Below, one piece after another: positions 1 through 9,219 of a DNA stretch of 64,000 bases. The first letter of the stretch is position 1. Every line of letters begins with the position of its first letter. The position numbers and the translations under genes are program-made. The stretch comes from Prevotella sp. 10(H). Its GTDB lineage: Bacteria > Bacteroidota > Bacteroidia > Bacteroidales > Dysgonomonadaceae. The notes under the pieces were generated by a model that was not told the DNA's origin, searched no databases, and was given only the letters and a program-made list of their open reading frames with translations. Location of the stretch: contig NZ_JOMI01000007.1 in NCBI RefSeq assembly GCF_000711235.1, positions 558,001 to 622,000 of the forward strand. Direction: 5' to 3'.

Positions 1-1
1 A

Positions 2-862
2 TTACTTACAGCCAGACAATATTTCAAAGCGAATACCACTGCGGAAACTAAACTAAGAGAAGATATTACCCGACTATGGGAAGCTATAGAATGGACATGG
101 TTCCAACGAGACGGACAAAATGCTCTTTACTGGCATTGGAGCCCTAATTATGGATGGCAGATGAATATGAAGGTATCAGGGTGGAATGAAGCGCTTATAG
201 TTTATGCTTTAGCTGCATCATCACCGACTCATCCTATTACAGCAGGAGTATATAAACAGGGCTGGACGAGGAACGGTGCTTTTACTAACGGAAAATCTTT
301 TTATGGTTATCAGCTTCTGTTAGGAGAAGACAATGGAGGTCCTTTGTTCTTCAGCCATTATTCATTTTTGGGAATAAACCCGAAAGATATGAAAGACCAG
401 TATGCTAATTACTGGACACAAAACACAAATCACACATTAATAAACTATAACTACTGTATTGCCAATCCAAAAGGATACGGAGGTTACAGTGCAGATTGCT
501 GGGGGCTTACCGCCAGCGACGGGGATAAAGGCTACAGCGCCCATTCTCCGACAAACGATAGAGGTGTTATTGCACCTACAGCGGCATTATCTTCCATGCC
601 ATATACACCGGAAGAATCGATGAAGGCTTTACACTTCTTCTACTACAAACTTGGGGACAAATTATGGTCGGACTATGGATTTATTGATGCATTCAACTTA
701 TCCGAACAATGGTACGACAACCAGCAGATTGCCATCGATCAGGGGCCGATAGTGGTTATGATAGAAAATTACAGGACAGGCTTATTATGGTCCCTGTTTA
801 TGGCTGATCAGGAAATTAAGGACGGACTGAGAAAACTGGGTTTTCAGAGTCCTGAATTGTGA
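2..862 (+). CDS. GH144-family glycanase (glucoamylase-like), 5' truncated by the window
   Basis: The frame is open from base 2, so the gene begins upstream; 286 residues are visible, against 453 for the intact homologue at 3220-4581. The two proteins share long similar stretches: a YWHWSP segment, a WGLTASDGDKGYSAH segment, IAPTAALSSM, YTPEESMKAL and IAIDQGPIVVMIENYRTGLLW. This is the Glycoamylase/GH144 (alpha/alpha)6 domain. Known GH144 enzymes act on beta-1,2-glucan and sophorooligosaccharides; that substrate is inferred here. The GH3 gene follows after 40 bp in the same direction. An internal ATG at 161 lies within the conserved domain and is not the real start. No signal peptide can be seen because the N-terminus is missing. 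Confidence 0.85.
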   Translation, partial: LLTARQYFKANTTAETKLREDITRLWEAIEWTWFQRDGQNALYWHWSPNYGWQMNMKVSGWNEALIVYALAASSPTHPITAGVYKQGWTRNGAFTNGKSFYGYQLLLGEDNGGPLFFSHYSFLGINPKDMKDQYANYWTQNTNHTLINYNYCIANPKGYGGYSADCWGLTASDGDKGYSAHSPTNDRGVIAPTAALSSMPYTPEESMKALHFFYYKLGDKLWSDYGFIDAFNLSEQWYDNQQIAIDQGPIVVMIENYRTGLLWSLFMADQEIKDGLRKLGFQSPEL

Positions 863-902
863 AAATTGAAGGTAAAAGGAATAAGGATTAAATATAAGAA
901 AA

Positions 903-3200
903 ATGAAGATGAGACGATTATTACAGGTATTTCTGGCGTGTATGGCTGTTGTCGGTTGCATGCAGGCGCAGAATAAAGATGCGAAGATGGATAAATTCAT
1001 CGACGATCTGATGGGTAAAATGACATTGGAAGAAAAAATCGGGCAGCTGAACCTTCCGAGTTCAGGGGATATTACTACCGGACAAGCAAAGAGTAGTAAT
1101 ATTGCCGAGAAGATAAAGAAGGGGCAAGTCGGCGGACTGTTTAATATAAAAGGAGTAGAAAAGATTAAAGATGTACAGCGCATCGCCGTAGAAGAAAGCC
1201 GCTTGAAAATCCCGTTGATTTTCGGTATGGACGTTATCCACGGATACGAAACAGCCTTTCCCATACCATTAGGACTTGCTGCCACATGGAATATGGCTGC
1301 TATCGAGCAATCAGCCCGTGTTGCCGCTATCGAAGCCAGTGCTGACGGTATAAGCTGGACATTCAGTCCGATGGTCGATATTTCCCGCGATCCACGCTGG
1401 GGACGTTTCTCGGAAGGTAGCGGAGAAGACCCTTATTTGGGCGGACAGATAGCAAAAGCTATGGTTCGCGGTTATCAGGGAGAAGGAGATAAGGCGTACA
1501 CTTTGAATTCAAATATAATGGCCTGCGTAAAACATTATGCCCTTTACGGTGCAGGTGAAGCAGGTCGCGATTATAATACGGTGGATATGAGCCGTATCCG
1601 CATGTTCAATGAATATATGTATCCATATCAGGCAGCCGTGGATGCAGGAGTAGGTAGCGTTATGGCTTCTTTCAACGAAGTGGACGGAGTACCCGCTACT
1701 GCCAGCAAATGGCTGATGACGGATATACTACGCGATAAATGGGGCTTCAAAGGCTTTGTAGTAACCGATTATACAGGAATTCTGGAAATGGTTGACCATG
1801 GTATCGGTGATTTACAAACGGTATCTGCCCGTGCCTTGAAAGCAGGTATCGATATGGATATGGTAAGTGAAGGTTTTGCTACTTTAGGAAAATCTTTTCA
1901 GGAAGGAAAAGTAAATCAGGCTGAGATAGACCGTGCATGCCGTCTCATCCTTGAGGCTAAGTATAAACTCGGACTATTTGCAGATCCATATAAATTCTGT
2001 GATGTAAACCGTGCCAAGAAAGATATATATAAACCCGAGCATCGTGCTATCGCACGTAAAACTGCTTCTGAAAGTTTTGTATTGCTTAAGAATGCTAATA
2101 ATACGCTTCCTTTGAAAAAACAAGGCACTATCGCTGTTGTCGGTCCTTTGGCAAATAGTCGTTCCAATATGCCGGGTACATGGAGCGTCGCCGTAAATCT
2201 GGATGTGCCTAAAACAGTAGTTGAAGGTGTACAGGCTGTTGCAGGAAGTAATGCGAAGGTGGTTTATGCGAAAGGCAGTCACCTGATTAGCGATGCAGCC
2301 TATGAAGAAAGAGCGACTATGTTTGGTCGCACACTGAACCGGGATAAAGAAACACGTTCGAATGAAGAAATGCTGAAAGAAGCACTGGATATTTCAAGAA
2401 ATGCCGATGTAATTGTTGCAGCATTAGGCGAATCGTCCGAAATGAGCGGTGAATCGAGCAGCCGTACAGAATTGGATATTCCCGATGTGCAAAAGACTTT
2501 ATTAAAGGAGTTATTGAAGACCGGAAAGCCTGTAGTGCTAGTATTATTCACAGGCCGTCCAGTAACTCTTACTTGGGAAGATGAGAATGTACCTGCTATC
2601 CTTAACGTGTGGTTTGGTGGCACGGAAGCGGCTGAAGCAATAGGTGATGTACTATTCGGAGATGTAAACCCTAGTGGTAAATTAGTAGCTACTTTCCCGA
2701 AGAATGTAGGACAGATTCCATTGTTCTATAATCATAAAAATACAGGCCGTCCGTTACAGGAAGGTAAATGGTTTGAAAAGTTCCGCAGCAATTACCTCGA
2801 TGTGGACAACGAGCCTCTTTATCCGTTCGGTTACGGACTTAGCTATACAACATTTAACTACAGTGATGTAAAACTGAGTTCAACTTCTATAACCAGCAAC
2901 GGTGAACTTACAGCCAGTGTAATGGTGACTAATACCGGTAGAGCAGACGGTGCGGAAGTCGTTCAGCTATATATCCGCGATATTGTAGGAAGTGTTACCC
3001 GTCCTGTAAAAGAACTGAAAGGTTTTGAAAAGGTATTTATTAAAGCCGGAGAATCGAAGACTGTCAGTTTTAAAATCACACCTGAACTGTTGAAGTTTTA
3101 TAACTATGACCTCGATTATGTTTTCGAACCGGGTGACTTTGATGTGATGATAGGCGGTAACAGCCGGGATGTAAAATCGGCACGCTTTACGCTGAACTAA
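903..3200 (+). CDS. GH3 beta-glucosidase (BglX-like) lipoprotein
   Basis: 765 residues, the usual length for a BglX-type GH3. The N-terminus has a signal with a VVGC lipobox (Cys19), suggesting a lipid-anchored envelope enzyme. The (beta/alpha)8 domain carries the GFKGFVVTDYTG motif, whose Asp289 is the predicted nucleophile; the second domain has the MSGESSSRTELDIP segment typical of the acid/base region, and a fibronectin III-like domain ends the protein. GH3 enzymes release glucose from the non-reducing end of oligosaccharides. Lying between two GH144 genes it resembles the Bacteroides arrangement in which a GH3 completes sophorose or beta-1,2-oligosaccharide breakdown; the substrate is inferred. 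It ends 19 bp before the next GH144 gene. Confidence 0.93.
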   Translation: MKMRRLLQVFLACMAVVGCMQAQNKDAKMDKFIDDLMGKMTLEEKIGQLNLPSSGDITTGQAKSSNIAEKIKKGQVGGLFNIKGVEKIKDVQRIAVEESRLKIPLIFGMDVIHGYETAFPIPLGLAATWNMAAIEQSARVAAIEASADGISWTFSPMVDISRDPRWGRFSEGSGEDPYLGGQIAKAMVRGYQGEGDKAYTLNSNIMACVKHYALYGAGEAGRDYNTVDMSRIRMFNEYMYPYQAAVDAGVGSVMASFNEVDGVPATASKWLMTDILRDKWGFKGFVVTDYTGILEMVDHGIGDLQTVSARALKAGIDMDMVSEGFATLGKSFQEGKVNQAEIDRACRLILEAKYKLGLFADPYKFCDVNRAKKDIYKPEHRAIARKTASESFVLLKNANNTLPLKKQGTIAVVGPLANSRSNMPGTWSVAVNLDVPKTVVEGVQAVAGSNAKVVYAKGSHLISDAAYEERATMFGRTLNRDKETRSNEEMLKEALDISRNADVIVAALGESSEMSGESSSRTELDIPDVQKTLLKELLKTGKPVVLVLFTGRPVTLTWEDENVPAILNVWFGGTEAAEAIGDVLFGDVNPSGKLVATFPKNVGQIPLFYNHKNTGRPLQEGKWFEKFRSNYLDVDNEPLYPFGYGLSYTTFNYSDVKLSSTSITSNGELTASVMVTNTGRADGAEVVQLYIRDIVGSVTRPVKELKGFEKVFIKAGESKTVSFKITPELLKFYNYDLDYVFEPGDFDVMIGGNSRDVKSARFTLN

Positions 3201-3219
3201 TTCTCTAAAAGAAGCTAAT

Positions 3220-4581
3220 ATGAAAAAGATATATATTCCTTTTATTTTGTGTATGCTGCTAGTAATTATTGGTTGCAAACCGAAGCCTGCTGCCAACACT
3301 ACAGATGATAAGGATAAAAAGAGCGAAATATCGGACGAGGCATTGCTTGACAGCGTTCAGCGCCGTACATTCAATTATTTCTGGGATGGTGCCGAACCAA
3401 CCAGTGGAATGGCCCGTGAGCGCTTCCATGTGGATGGCGAATATCCTCTGAATGATAAAAATACAGTAACAGCAGGAGGTAGTGGATTCGGTATTATGGC
3501 TCTCATTGCAGGTATCGACCGTGGCTATGTTACCCGTGAGCAAGGCCTGGAACGGATGACAAAGATTGTTTCTTTTCTTGAAAAAGCTGACTCGTTCCAC
3601 GGGGTATATCCTCACTGGTGGGATGGCGAGACAGGCAAAGTGAAAGGCTTCAGTGAGAAAGATAACGGTGGCGATTTAGTGGAAACGTCTTTTCTCTTAC
3701 AAGGTTTACTTGCCTTACATCAGTATTATGTAGATGGTTCGGATGCCGAAAAGGCATTGGCCGCACGTATCGACAAAATATGGAAGAATGCAGACTGGAA
3801 CTGGCACCGCAATAGCAAAAACGTATTGTACTGGCATTGGAGTCCAAAGCATTCGTGGGAGATGAACTTCCCGATACGCGGCTACAATGAATGCCTGATA
3901 ACATATGTACTTGCTGCTTGTTCTCCTACCCATGGTGTTCCTGCCGAGGTATACCATGAAGGTTGGGCAGAGGGCGGTAAGATAATCGAGCCTCACGAAC
4001 TGGAAGGTTATCCTTTGAATATGCATTATCAAAGTGTGAGCGGAGTAGGGCCGTTATTCTGGGCACATTATTCTTTCCTTGGACTAAATCCTACAGGACT
4101 GAAAGACAAATACGCTGACTACTTTCAGGAAATGAAGAACTATACGCTTATAAACCGTGCTTACTGTATCCGCAATCCTAAAGGTTATAAAGGTTATGGA
4201 GAAGACAGTTGGGGGCTTACAGCCAGTTATTCTGTAAAAGGATATGCAGCCCATGAGCCGGAAGAAAAAGGTGACCATGGGGTGATTTCGCCTACTGCGG
4301 CTTTGTCTTCCATTGTATATACTCCGGAAGAGTCAATGAAAGTAATGAGATATCTATATAACAATTTGGGTGATAAGGTGTGGGGACAATACGGTTTCTA
4401 TGATGCATACAGCGAAACTGAGGATTGGTATCCGCAGCGCTATCTGGCAATAGACCAGGGGCCTATTGCCGTAATGATTGAAAATTACCGCTCGCAATTA
4501 CTATGGAATCTCTTTATGAGTCATCCTGATGTAAAAAGCGGTTTGAAGAAATTAGGATTTGAATCGTCTGTATTATATTAA
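3220..4581 (+). CDS. GH144-family glycanase lipoprotein
   Basis: 453 residues with a lipoprotein signal (LVIIGC, Cys19) followed by a single Glycoamylase/GH144 domain from about residue 45 to the end. It is paralogous to the partial gene at 2-862 and lies in the same transcription unit on the other side of the GH3 gene. GH144 members hydrolyse beta-1,2-glucans as endo-enzymes or release sophorose; which mode applies cannot be read here. Two GH144 copies bracketing one GH3 suggests one polymer-acting and one oligomer-acting enzyme (inference). A 63-bp spacer with an 8-bp inverted repeat (4594-4601 / 4621-4628) separates it from the GH43-like gene. Confidence 0.92.
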   Translation: MKKIYIPFILCMLLVIIGCKPKPAANTTDDKDKKSEISDEALLDSVQRRTFNYFWDGAEPTSGMARERFHVDGEYPLNDKNTVTAGGSGFGIMALIAGIDRGYVTREQGLERMTKIVSFLEKADSFHGVYPHWWDGETGKVKGFSEKDNGGDLVETSFLLQGLLALHQYYVDGSDAEKALAARIDKIWKNADWNWHRNSKNVLYWHWSPKHSWEMNFPIRGYNECLITYVLAACSPTHGVPAEVYHEGWAEGGKIIEPHELEGYPLNMHYQSVSGVGPLFWAHYSFLGLNPTGLKDKYADYFQEMKNYTLINRAYCIRNPKGYKGYGEDSWGLTASYSVKGYAAHEPEEKGDHGVISPTAALSSIVYTPEESMKVMRYLYNNLGDKVWGQYGFYDAYSETEDWYPQRYLAIDQGPIAVMIENYRSQLLWNLFMSHPDVKSGLKKLGFESSVLY

Positions 4582-4644
4582 ATACTCTTTATTTGATTAA
4601 GGGGGCGTGTAATCTGCTCTCTTAATCATTCTTTAAAACACATT

Positions 4645-6405
4645 ATGAAAAGAACAAGCGTAAGCATTGTCGCTATCTTTATATTAATATTCACTGTCGG
4701 GAAACTTTCGGCCCAGCAGAAAACATACTGTAACCCAATCAATATAGATTATGGTTACGGCCCTATACCCGATTCTGTGAAATGGGGTAAACACCGTACT
4801 TCTGCCGACCCTGTTATTGTAAATTATAAAGGGGATTATTACCTTTTTTCGACGAATCAGACAGGTTACTGGTGGAGTAGCGATATGCTCCATTGGAACT
4901 TTGTTTCGCGGCAATTCCTAACTGAAGATTTAAAAGCACAGGTTCCTAACAAATGGGACGATCTGTGTGCCCCGGCTGCATGGGTACAAGGCGATTCGCT
5001 CTGTGTATTCGGTTCTACCTATTCGCGTCTTTTTCCTATCTGGGTAAGTACCAATCCTAAGGCAAACGAGTGGAGTAAGGCTATAGACCGACTGGATATC
5101 GGAGGCTGGGATCCTGCTTTTTTTGTAGATGACGATAATAAACTATATATGTATAACGGGAGCAGCAATGTATATCCGTTATATGGTATAGAACTCGATA
5201 GACAAACTTTTCAACCGATAGGCACACGCAAAGAACTACTACTTTTAGATTACGAGAAGATCGGCTGGCACCGTTTCGGGGAACATATGGATAATACATT
5301 CCTAAAACCTTTTATGGAAGGGGCATGGATGACCAAGCACAACGGAAAGTATTATCTGCAATGGGGAGGTCCCGGAACGGAGTTCAGTCATTATGGTGAC
5401 GGAGTAGCAATAGGTGATAGTCCACTCGGGCATTTCGAGCATGTGTCACTGCCATTAAGTATGAAAGCAGGTGGTTTTATCCGTGGTGCCGGGCATGGGG
5501 CTACCTTTGAAGACAGATGGGGCAATTACTGGCATACGTCGACTATGGTTGTGAATGTAAAGAATAACTTTGAGCGGCGTATCGGTATCTGGCCTGCAGG
5601 CTTCGATAAGGATGATGTGATGTATTGTAATACGGCATTCGGAGATTATCCGCATTATATACCTAACGGGGAAGCTAACCATTTAGAAAGCCGTTTCACA
5701 GGTTGGATGCTTCTTAACTATAATAAGCCTGTGCAGGTATCTTCTACATTGGGTACTTTCTATGCAAATAATATAGTCGATGAAGATATAAAGACGTACT
5801 GGAGTGCAAAGACTGCCGATAAAGGCGAATGGTTGATTTCCGATTTGGGAGATGTTTCTACTGTGCATGCCTTACAGATAAATTATGCCGATCAGGATGC
5901 CGGGTTTATGGGTAAGCAACAAGATATTCATCATCAGTATCTAGTCTATTATTCCCTCGATGGGAAAAAGTGGCAAGTTCTGATTGATAAGAGCAAGAAT
6001 ACAACAGACGTTCCGCACGACTATGTAGAACTGGATAAACCCGTAAAAGCGCGTTACCTGAAGATGGAGAATATACATATCCCGACAGGGAAATTTGCCA
6101 TATCGGGATTCCGCGCATTCGGTTTTGGGTCAGGAGAAAAACCTGATAAGGTAAAGCAATTTATTCCATTGCGAGGAGATACGGACAGACGTAATGTGTG
6201 GTTTAAATGGCAGGTGGTAGATAATGCTTATGCATATAATATATATATCGGTACCGATCCGGATAAATTATATAACTGTGTAATGGTGCACAATGCGAAT
6301 GAGTATTACTATCCGGGTATGGATAAAACGAAGCCTTACTATTTCGCTATAGAAGCCATTAATGAAAACGGCACATCGGAATGGGTGAGGGGAGAAGCTT
6401 TATAG
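4645..6405 (+). CDS. GH43-like secreted glycosidase with F5/8 type C (discoidin) domain
   Basis: 586 residues with a cleavable signal peptide ending near LSAQ. The N-terminal ~340 residues look like a five-bladed GH43/GH117-clan propeller: Asp55 in SADPVIV, Asp156 in GGWDPAFF and Glu225 in FMEGAW are placed like the base, pKa-modulating and acid residues of GH43. About residues 355-490 form a discoidin-type carbohydrate-binding module and the last ~90 residues look fibronectin III-like. The substrate is unknown; its place beside GH144/GH3 suggests removal of side groups or action on the same glycan. It is followed 33 bp later by an esterase, probably in the same operon. Confidence 0.82.
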   Translation: MKRTSVSIVAIFILIFTVGKLSAQQKTYCNPINIDYGYGPIPDSVKWGKHRTSADPVIVNYKGDYYLFSTNQTGYWWSSDMLHWNFVSRQFLTEDLKAQVPNKWDDLCAPAAWVQGDSLCVFGSTYSRLFPIWVSTNPKANEWSKAIDRLDIGGWDPAFFVDDDNKLYMYNGSSNVYPLYGIELDRQTFQPIGTRKELLLLDYEKIGWHRFGEHMDNTFLKPFMEGAWMTKHNGKYYLQWGGPGTEFSHYGDGVAIGDSPLGHFEHVSLPLSMKAGGFIRGAGHGATFEDRWGNYWHTSTMVVNVKNNFERRIGIWPAGFDKDDVMYCNTAFGDYPHYIPNGEANHLESRFTGWMLLNYNKPVQVSSTLGTFYANNIVDEDIKTYWSAKTADKGEWLISDLGDVSTVHALQINYADQDAGFMGKQQDIHHQYLVYYSLDGKKWQVLIDKSKNTTDVPHDYVELDKPVKARYLKMENIHIPTGKFAISGFRAFGFGSGEKPDKVKQFIPLRGDTDRRNVWFKWQVVDNAYAYNIYIGTDPDKLYNCVMVHNANEYYYPGMDKTKPYYFAIEAINENGTSEWVRGEAL

Positions 6406-6438
6406 TTATCTTTAAGCTTTAATATTAATATTTTAACT

Positions 6439-7203
6439 ATGAAAAAAAGCTATATCCTTTTTGTACTGCTTTTATGTACGGTATCCGGTTTTGCACAGTT
6501 TAAGAATGCGTCGTTCATGGTAAACGGGTATGAGTTACCATATCTGGTAATGTTTCCCGAAAACTACGATGCAACGAAACAGTACCCATTAGTAGTAATG
6601 CTCCATGGCGCAGGCGAGCGCGGTGATGATAATCAAAAGCAATTGGTACACGGTAAACAGTTTCTTACAGATCATTTTCTATCTGCTTATCCTGCCATTG
6701 TTATTGTGCCTCAATGTCCGGCTAAGAATTACTGGTCGAATGTAATCAGGCATCAGATAGATAATAAGATGAAGTTGACTTTCGGCCTCACAGACGAGCC
6801 TACGCAGGCAATGCAAACAGCTATGTGGCTTGTAAAGGATTGGTTGGCGTCAGGTAAGATAGATGTTAGCAGGGTCTACATCGGCGGACTTTCGATGGGC
6901 GGTATGGGAACGCTCGAAATGCTTTGGCGTATGCCTCAGACTTTTGCAGCTGCATTTCCGATATGCGGTGGAACAGATCTAAGTAAGCTTCCGTTGTATG
7001 CGAAACAGACTGCAGTCTGGCTTTTTCATGGAGATGAAGACCCGATAGTTCCGGTACAGAATTCGAGGGATATTTATGCGCGGCTTAAAGAACTGGGATG
7101 TGATGCCGAATATACAGAATATAAAGGAGTAAATCATGGCAGTTGGTTAAATGCTTTTGAAGAAAAGGGTTTGGTGCCATGGCTCTTTAATCATAAGAAA
7201 TAA
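6439..7203 (+). CDS. Secreted alpha/beta-hydrolase, dienelactone/phospholipase-type carboxylesterase
   Basis: 254 residues with a signal peptide (…VSGFAQ). Motifs of an alpha/beta hydrolase are complete: an oxyanion-hole region MLHGAGERGDD, nucleophile elbow GGLSMGG (Ser152), Asp201 in HGDEDPIVP and His233 in NHGSW. The LHGAGERGDDN start and the PQCPAKNYW segment are typical of the peptidase/esterase family often found in polysaccharide utilisation loci, where members deacylate glycans. It is the last gene of the glycan cluster and is followed by a strong intrinsic terminator. The acyl substrate cannot be read from sequence. Confidence 0.85.
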   Translation: MKKSYILFVLLLCTVSGFAQFKNASFMVNGYELPYLVMFPENYDATKQYPLVVMLHGAGERGDDNQKQLVHGKQFLTDHFLSAYPAIVIVPQCPAKNYWSNVIRHQIDNKMKLTFGLTDEPTQAMQTAMWLVKDWLASGKIDVSRVYIGGLSMGGMGTLEMLWRMPQTFAAAFPICGGTDLSKLPLYAKQTAVWLFHGDEDPIVPVQNSRDIYARLKELGCDAEYTEYKGVNHGSWLNAFEEKGLVPWLFNHKK

Positions 7204-7290
7204 AAGGTTGTTTAGGTTATTTTAAGGTGAGGTTGTTTAGGTATAGGCTGTATATTATAAATTAATATCAGTCCTATTTCGTAGTGTGAA

Positions 7291-7325
7291 AAGGCTGTAT
7301 AATCTTGTTATTATACAGCCTTATT
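7291..7325 (+). terminator. Rho-independent terminator of the glycan-degradation operon
   Basis: Perfect 13-bp stem, 7291-7303 paired with 7310-7322 (AAGGCTGTATAAT / ATTATACAGCCTT), 6-nt loop, followed by a T-rich run. It lies 88 bp after the esterase stop and before the promoter region of the next gene. Confidence 0.85.
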
Positions 7326-7415
7326 TTGTTATACCACTAATATCATTCTTTAAGATTTTTATTGTATATTTACAGCATAATGCCATAATAAACAGAACTA
7401 ATCTATCTAAAAATC

Positions 7416-8768
7416 ATGAAAAAAGACGAAAAGAAAGATGTTAACCGCAGGGAATTTCTCCGGCTGTCAGCCTTAGGTTTGGCCAGTCTGACGATTATTC
7501 CCAGTTGGTCGATGAACGGAGTGCGTATTGCTCCCAGCGACAGGGTTGTATTAGGTTTTATCGGTTTAGGCCAGCAGGGACTTTCCGATTTTTCCAGTTT
7601 CAGCAGTTGCCCGGGAGTTCAGGTTGTAGCCGGTAGTGATGTCGATTCTCTAAAAACAGAACGATTCAGAAGGCGTATCGAAGCATGGCAGAAAGAAAAA
7701 GGGATGCCTGTTCGCTGCGACAAATACGAATTCTATGAAGATCTACTCAATCGCAAGGATATAGATGCCGTATCTATTGCTACACCTGACCATTGGCATG
7801 CGCTGACTGCAATAATGGCCTGCCGTGCCGGAAAAGATGTATATTGCCAGAAACCGCTCGCTTATACTATTACCGAAGGTCTTGCTATGGTGGAAGCCGT
7901 TAAGGATAATAAACGTGTATTGCAGGTAGGAAGCCAGCAACGTTCGAGCAAAGAATTTATCAAGGCAATAGAACTGGTGCAGGCCGGAAAGATAGGACAT
8001 ATAGAAAAAATATATGCCAAGGTTGGTGAACCGCCAAGACCATTCGACTTACCGGAACAACCTGTACCCGATAATCTCAATTTTAATCAATGGCTGGGGC
8101 CGTTAAACGACCCGAAAGTACATTATAACTCGGCACTATGTCCTGCTATTTCGCTAGAGCCTGAGAAGAATGAAAACTTCTGGGCAGAATGGCGTTGGTT
8201 CCATGAAACCGGGAACGGATATACCGCAGACTGGGGAGCACATATGTTCGATATTTCACAAGCAGCTATAGGTATGGACGGTTCAGGACCTGTGGAATAT
8301 ATTCCAAAGGGATATAAGGGGGCTGAGTATCTGACTATGAAATATGCGAATGGAATTATTATGACCGAACAGCCTTACAGGGATGATAATGGAGGTCAGG
8401 GTATAAAATTTATTGGAGATAAAGGCTGGATTCAGGTCTCACGCGGATTTATCGCCTGCTCGGATCCATCTTTACTGAAAGAAGATGAAAAGACGACCAA
8501 AGGAGTAAAGGCCGGGGAATTTGAAGTGAGTTCGCCGCACATGCAGAATTTTATAGATTGTGTCCGTTCGCGTAAGAAACCGGTTGCCTCGGTAGAAGTC
8601 GGCTGCAGTACTAATACGCTTTGCTGTCTGGCAAATATAGCTACGGAACTGAAACGTCCTGTAAAATGGAATCCGGCAACACTGACATTCGTCGACGATA
8701 AAGAAGCCGAAAACCACAGGTTGTACAGGTACGATTACAGAAGCCCGTACAAGATATGTGGATTGTAA
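7416..8768 (+). CDS. Gfo/Idh/MocA-family oxidoreductase with Tat signal
   Basis: 450 residues. The N-terminus carries a twin-arginine motif (NRREFLRLSALG), so the protein is probably exported folded with its NAD(P) cofactor. It has a Rossmann start (LGFIGLGQQG), the conserved QKPLAY segment equivalent to the EKP motif, and a C-terminal alpha/beta domain with WHETGNG/WGAHMFD-like sequence. The family includes sugar dehydrogenases and GH109-like glycosidases that retain NAD; the substrate is not evident. It is monocistronic: a terminator lies on each side. It may work with the adjoining glycan genes, but that is inferred only from proximity. Confidence 0.88.
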   Translation: MKKDEKKDVNRREFLRLSALGLASLTIIPSWSMNGVRIAPSDRVVLGFIGLGQQGLSDFSSFSSCPGVQVVAGSDVDSLKTERFRRRIEAWQKEKGMPVRCDKYEFYEDLLNRKDIDAVSIATPDHWHALTAIMACRAGKDVYCQKPLAYTITEGLAMVEAVKDNKRVLQVGSQQRSSKEFIKAIELVQAGKIGHIEKIYAKVGEPPRPFDLPEQPVPDNLNFNQWLGPLNDPKVHYNSALCPAISLEPEKNENFWAEWRWFHETGNGYTADWGAHMFDISQAAIGMDGSGPVEYIPKGYKGAEYLTMKYANGIIMTEQPYRDDNGGQGIKFIGDKGWIQVSRGFIACSDPSLLKEDEKTTKGVKAGEFEVSSPHMQNFIDCVRSRKKPVASVEVGCSTNTLCCLANIATELKRPVKWNPATLTFVDDKEAENHRLYRYDYRSPYKICGL

Positions 8769-8783
8769 GATTTAAATACTGAG

Positions 8784-8809
8784 AGCCTGCAAATCGTTGC
8801 AGGCTTTTT
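8784..8809 (+). terminator. Rho-independent terminator
   Basis: Perfect 9-bp stem 8784-8792 / 8797-8805 (AGCCTGCAA / TTGCAGGCT), ATCG loop, T-run 8805-8809. It lies between the oxidoreductase stop and the convergent ACT-domain gene. Confidence 0.88.
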
Positions 8810-9219
8810 CAATTCATACTTTCTTGTTGTAATTCTTTGAGCGCTTTTATAGCTTCTTTCGCCTTTTCTTTTTGGACAAAGATATGGTCGTGATAATATG
8901 CTGCAACTACATTAGCGCTTATATTCTTTGATGCTAATTTACCCGCTATTGCAGCGGTTAGTCCGACTGCGTCCAGACTGGAATGAATAGTCAGTGAGAT
9001 AAGGCTGAATACCGATTCAAAAGGAATACTATTAGCTATAGCGCATTCTTTTGTAATAATCAGGGTCAGTCCTTCCTTTTCTTGGAAAGAACTTATCGGG
9101 CTCAAATACATTTTATCAGATAACGATTCATGAGGAAATGTGCAAAACACAAACTCCTCCGTGTGTAGTTCCGGTTCCAGTGATTTCAGTAGTTCGTTCA
9201 AGTTCTCAATTCCATTCAT
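8809..9219 (-). CDS. ACT domain-containing protein (COG3602-type)
   Basis: About 136 residues from the chosen start. Two ACT-like halves are visible: residues to ~60 with FVFCTFPH, and a second with SLISLTIHSSLDAVGLTAAIAGKLASKNISANVVAAYYHDHIFV, which is characteristic of the small ACT family related to aspartokinase and amino acid-sensing domains. Probably a cytosolic ligand-binding regulator; the ligand is unknown. The ATG at 9219 overlaps the TGA of the upstream GNAT gene as ATGA, implying translational coupling; an alternative ATG 24 bp upstream (9243) would overlap the neighbour more. Confidence 0.8.
   Translation of the reverse strand: MNGIENLNELLKSLEPELHTEEFVFCTFPHESLSDKMYLSPISSFQEKEGLTLIITKECAIANSIPFESVFSLISLTIHSSLDAVGLTAAIAGKLASKNISANVVAAYYHDHIFVQKEKAKEAIKALKELQQESMN

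Noticed and set aside
4594-4628. Inverted repeat between the second GH144 and GH43-like genes as a terminator
   Set aside because: Only 8 bp with a 19-nt loop and no T-tract; the genes are likely co-transcribed.
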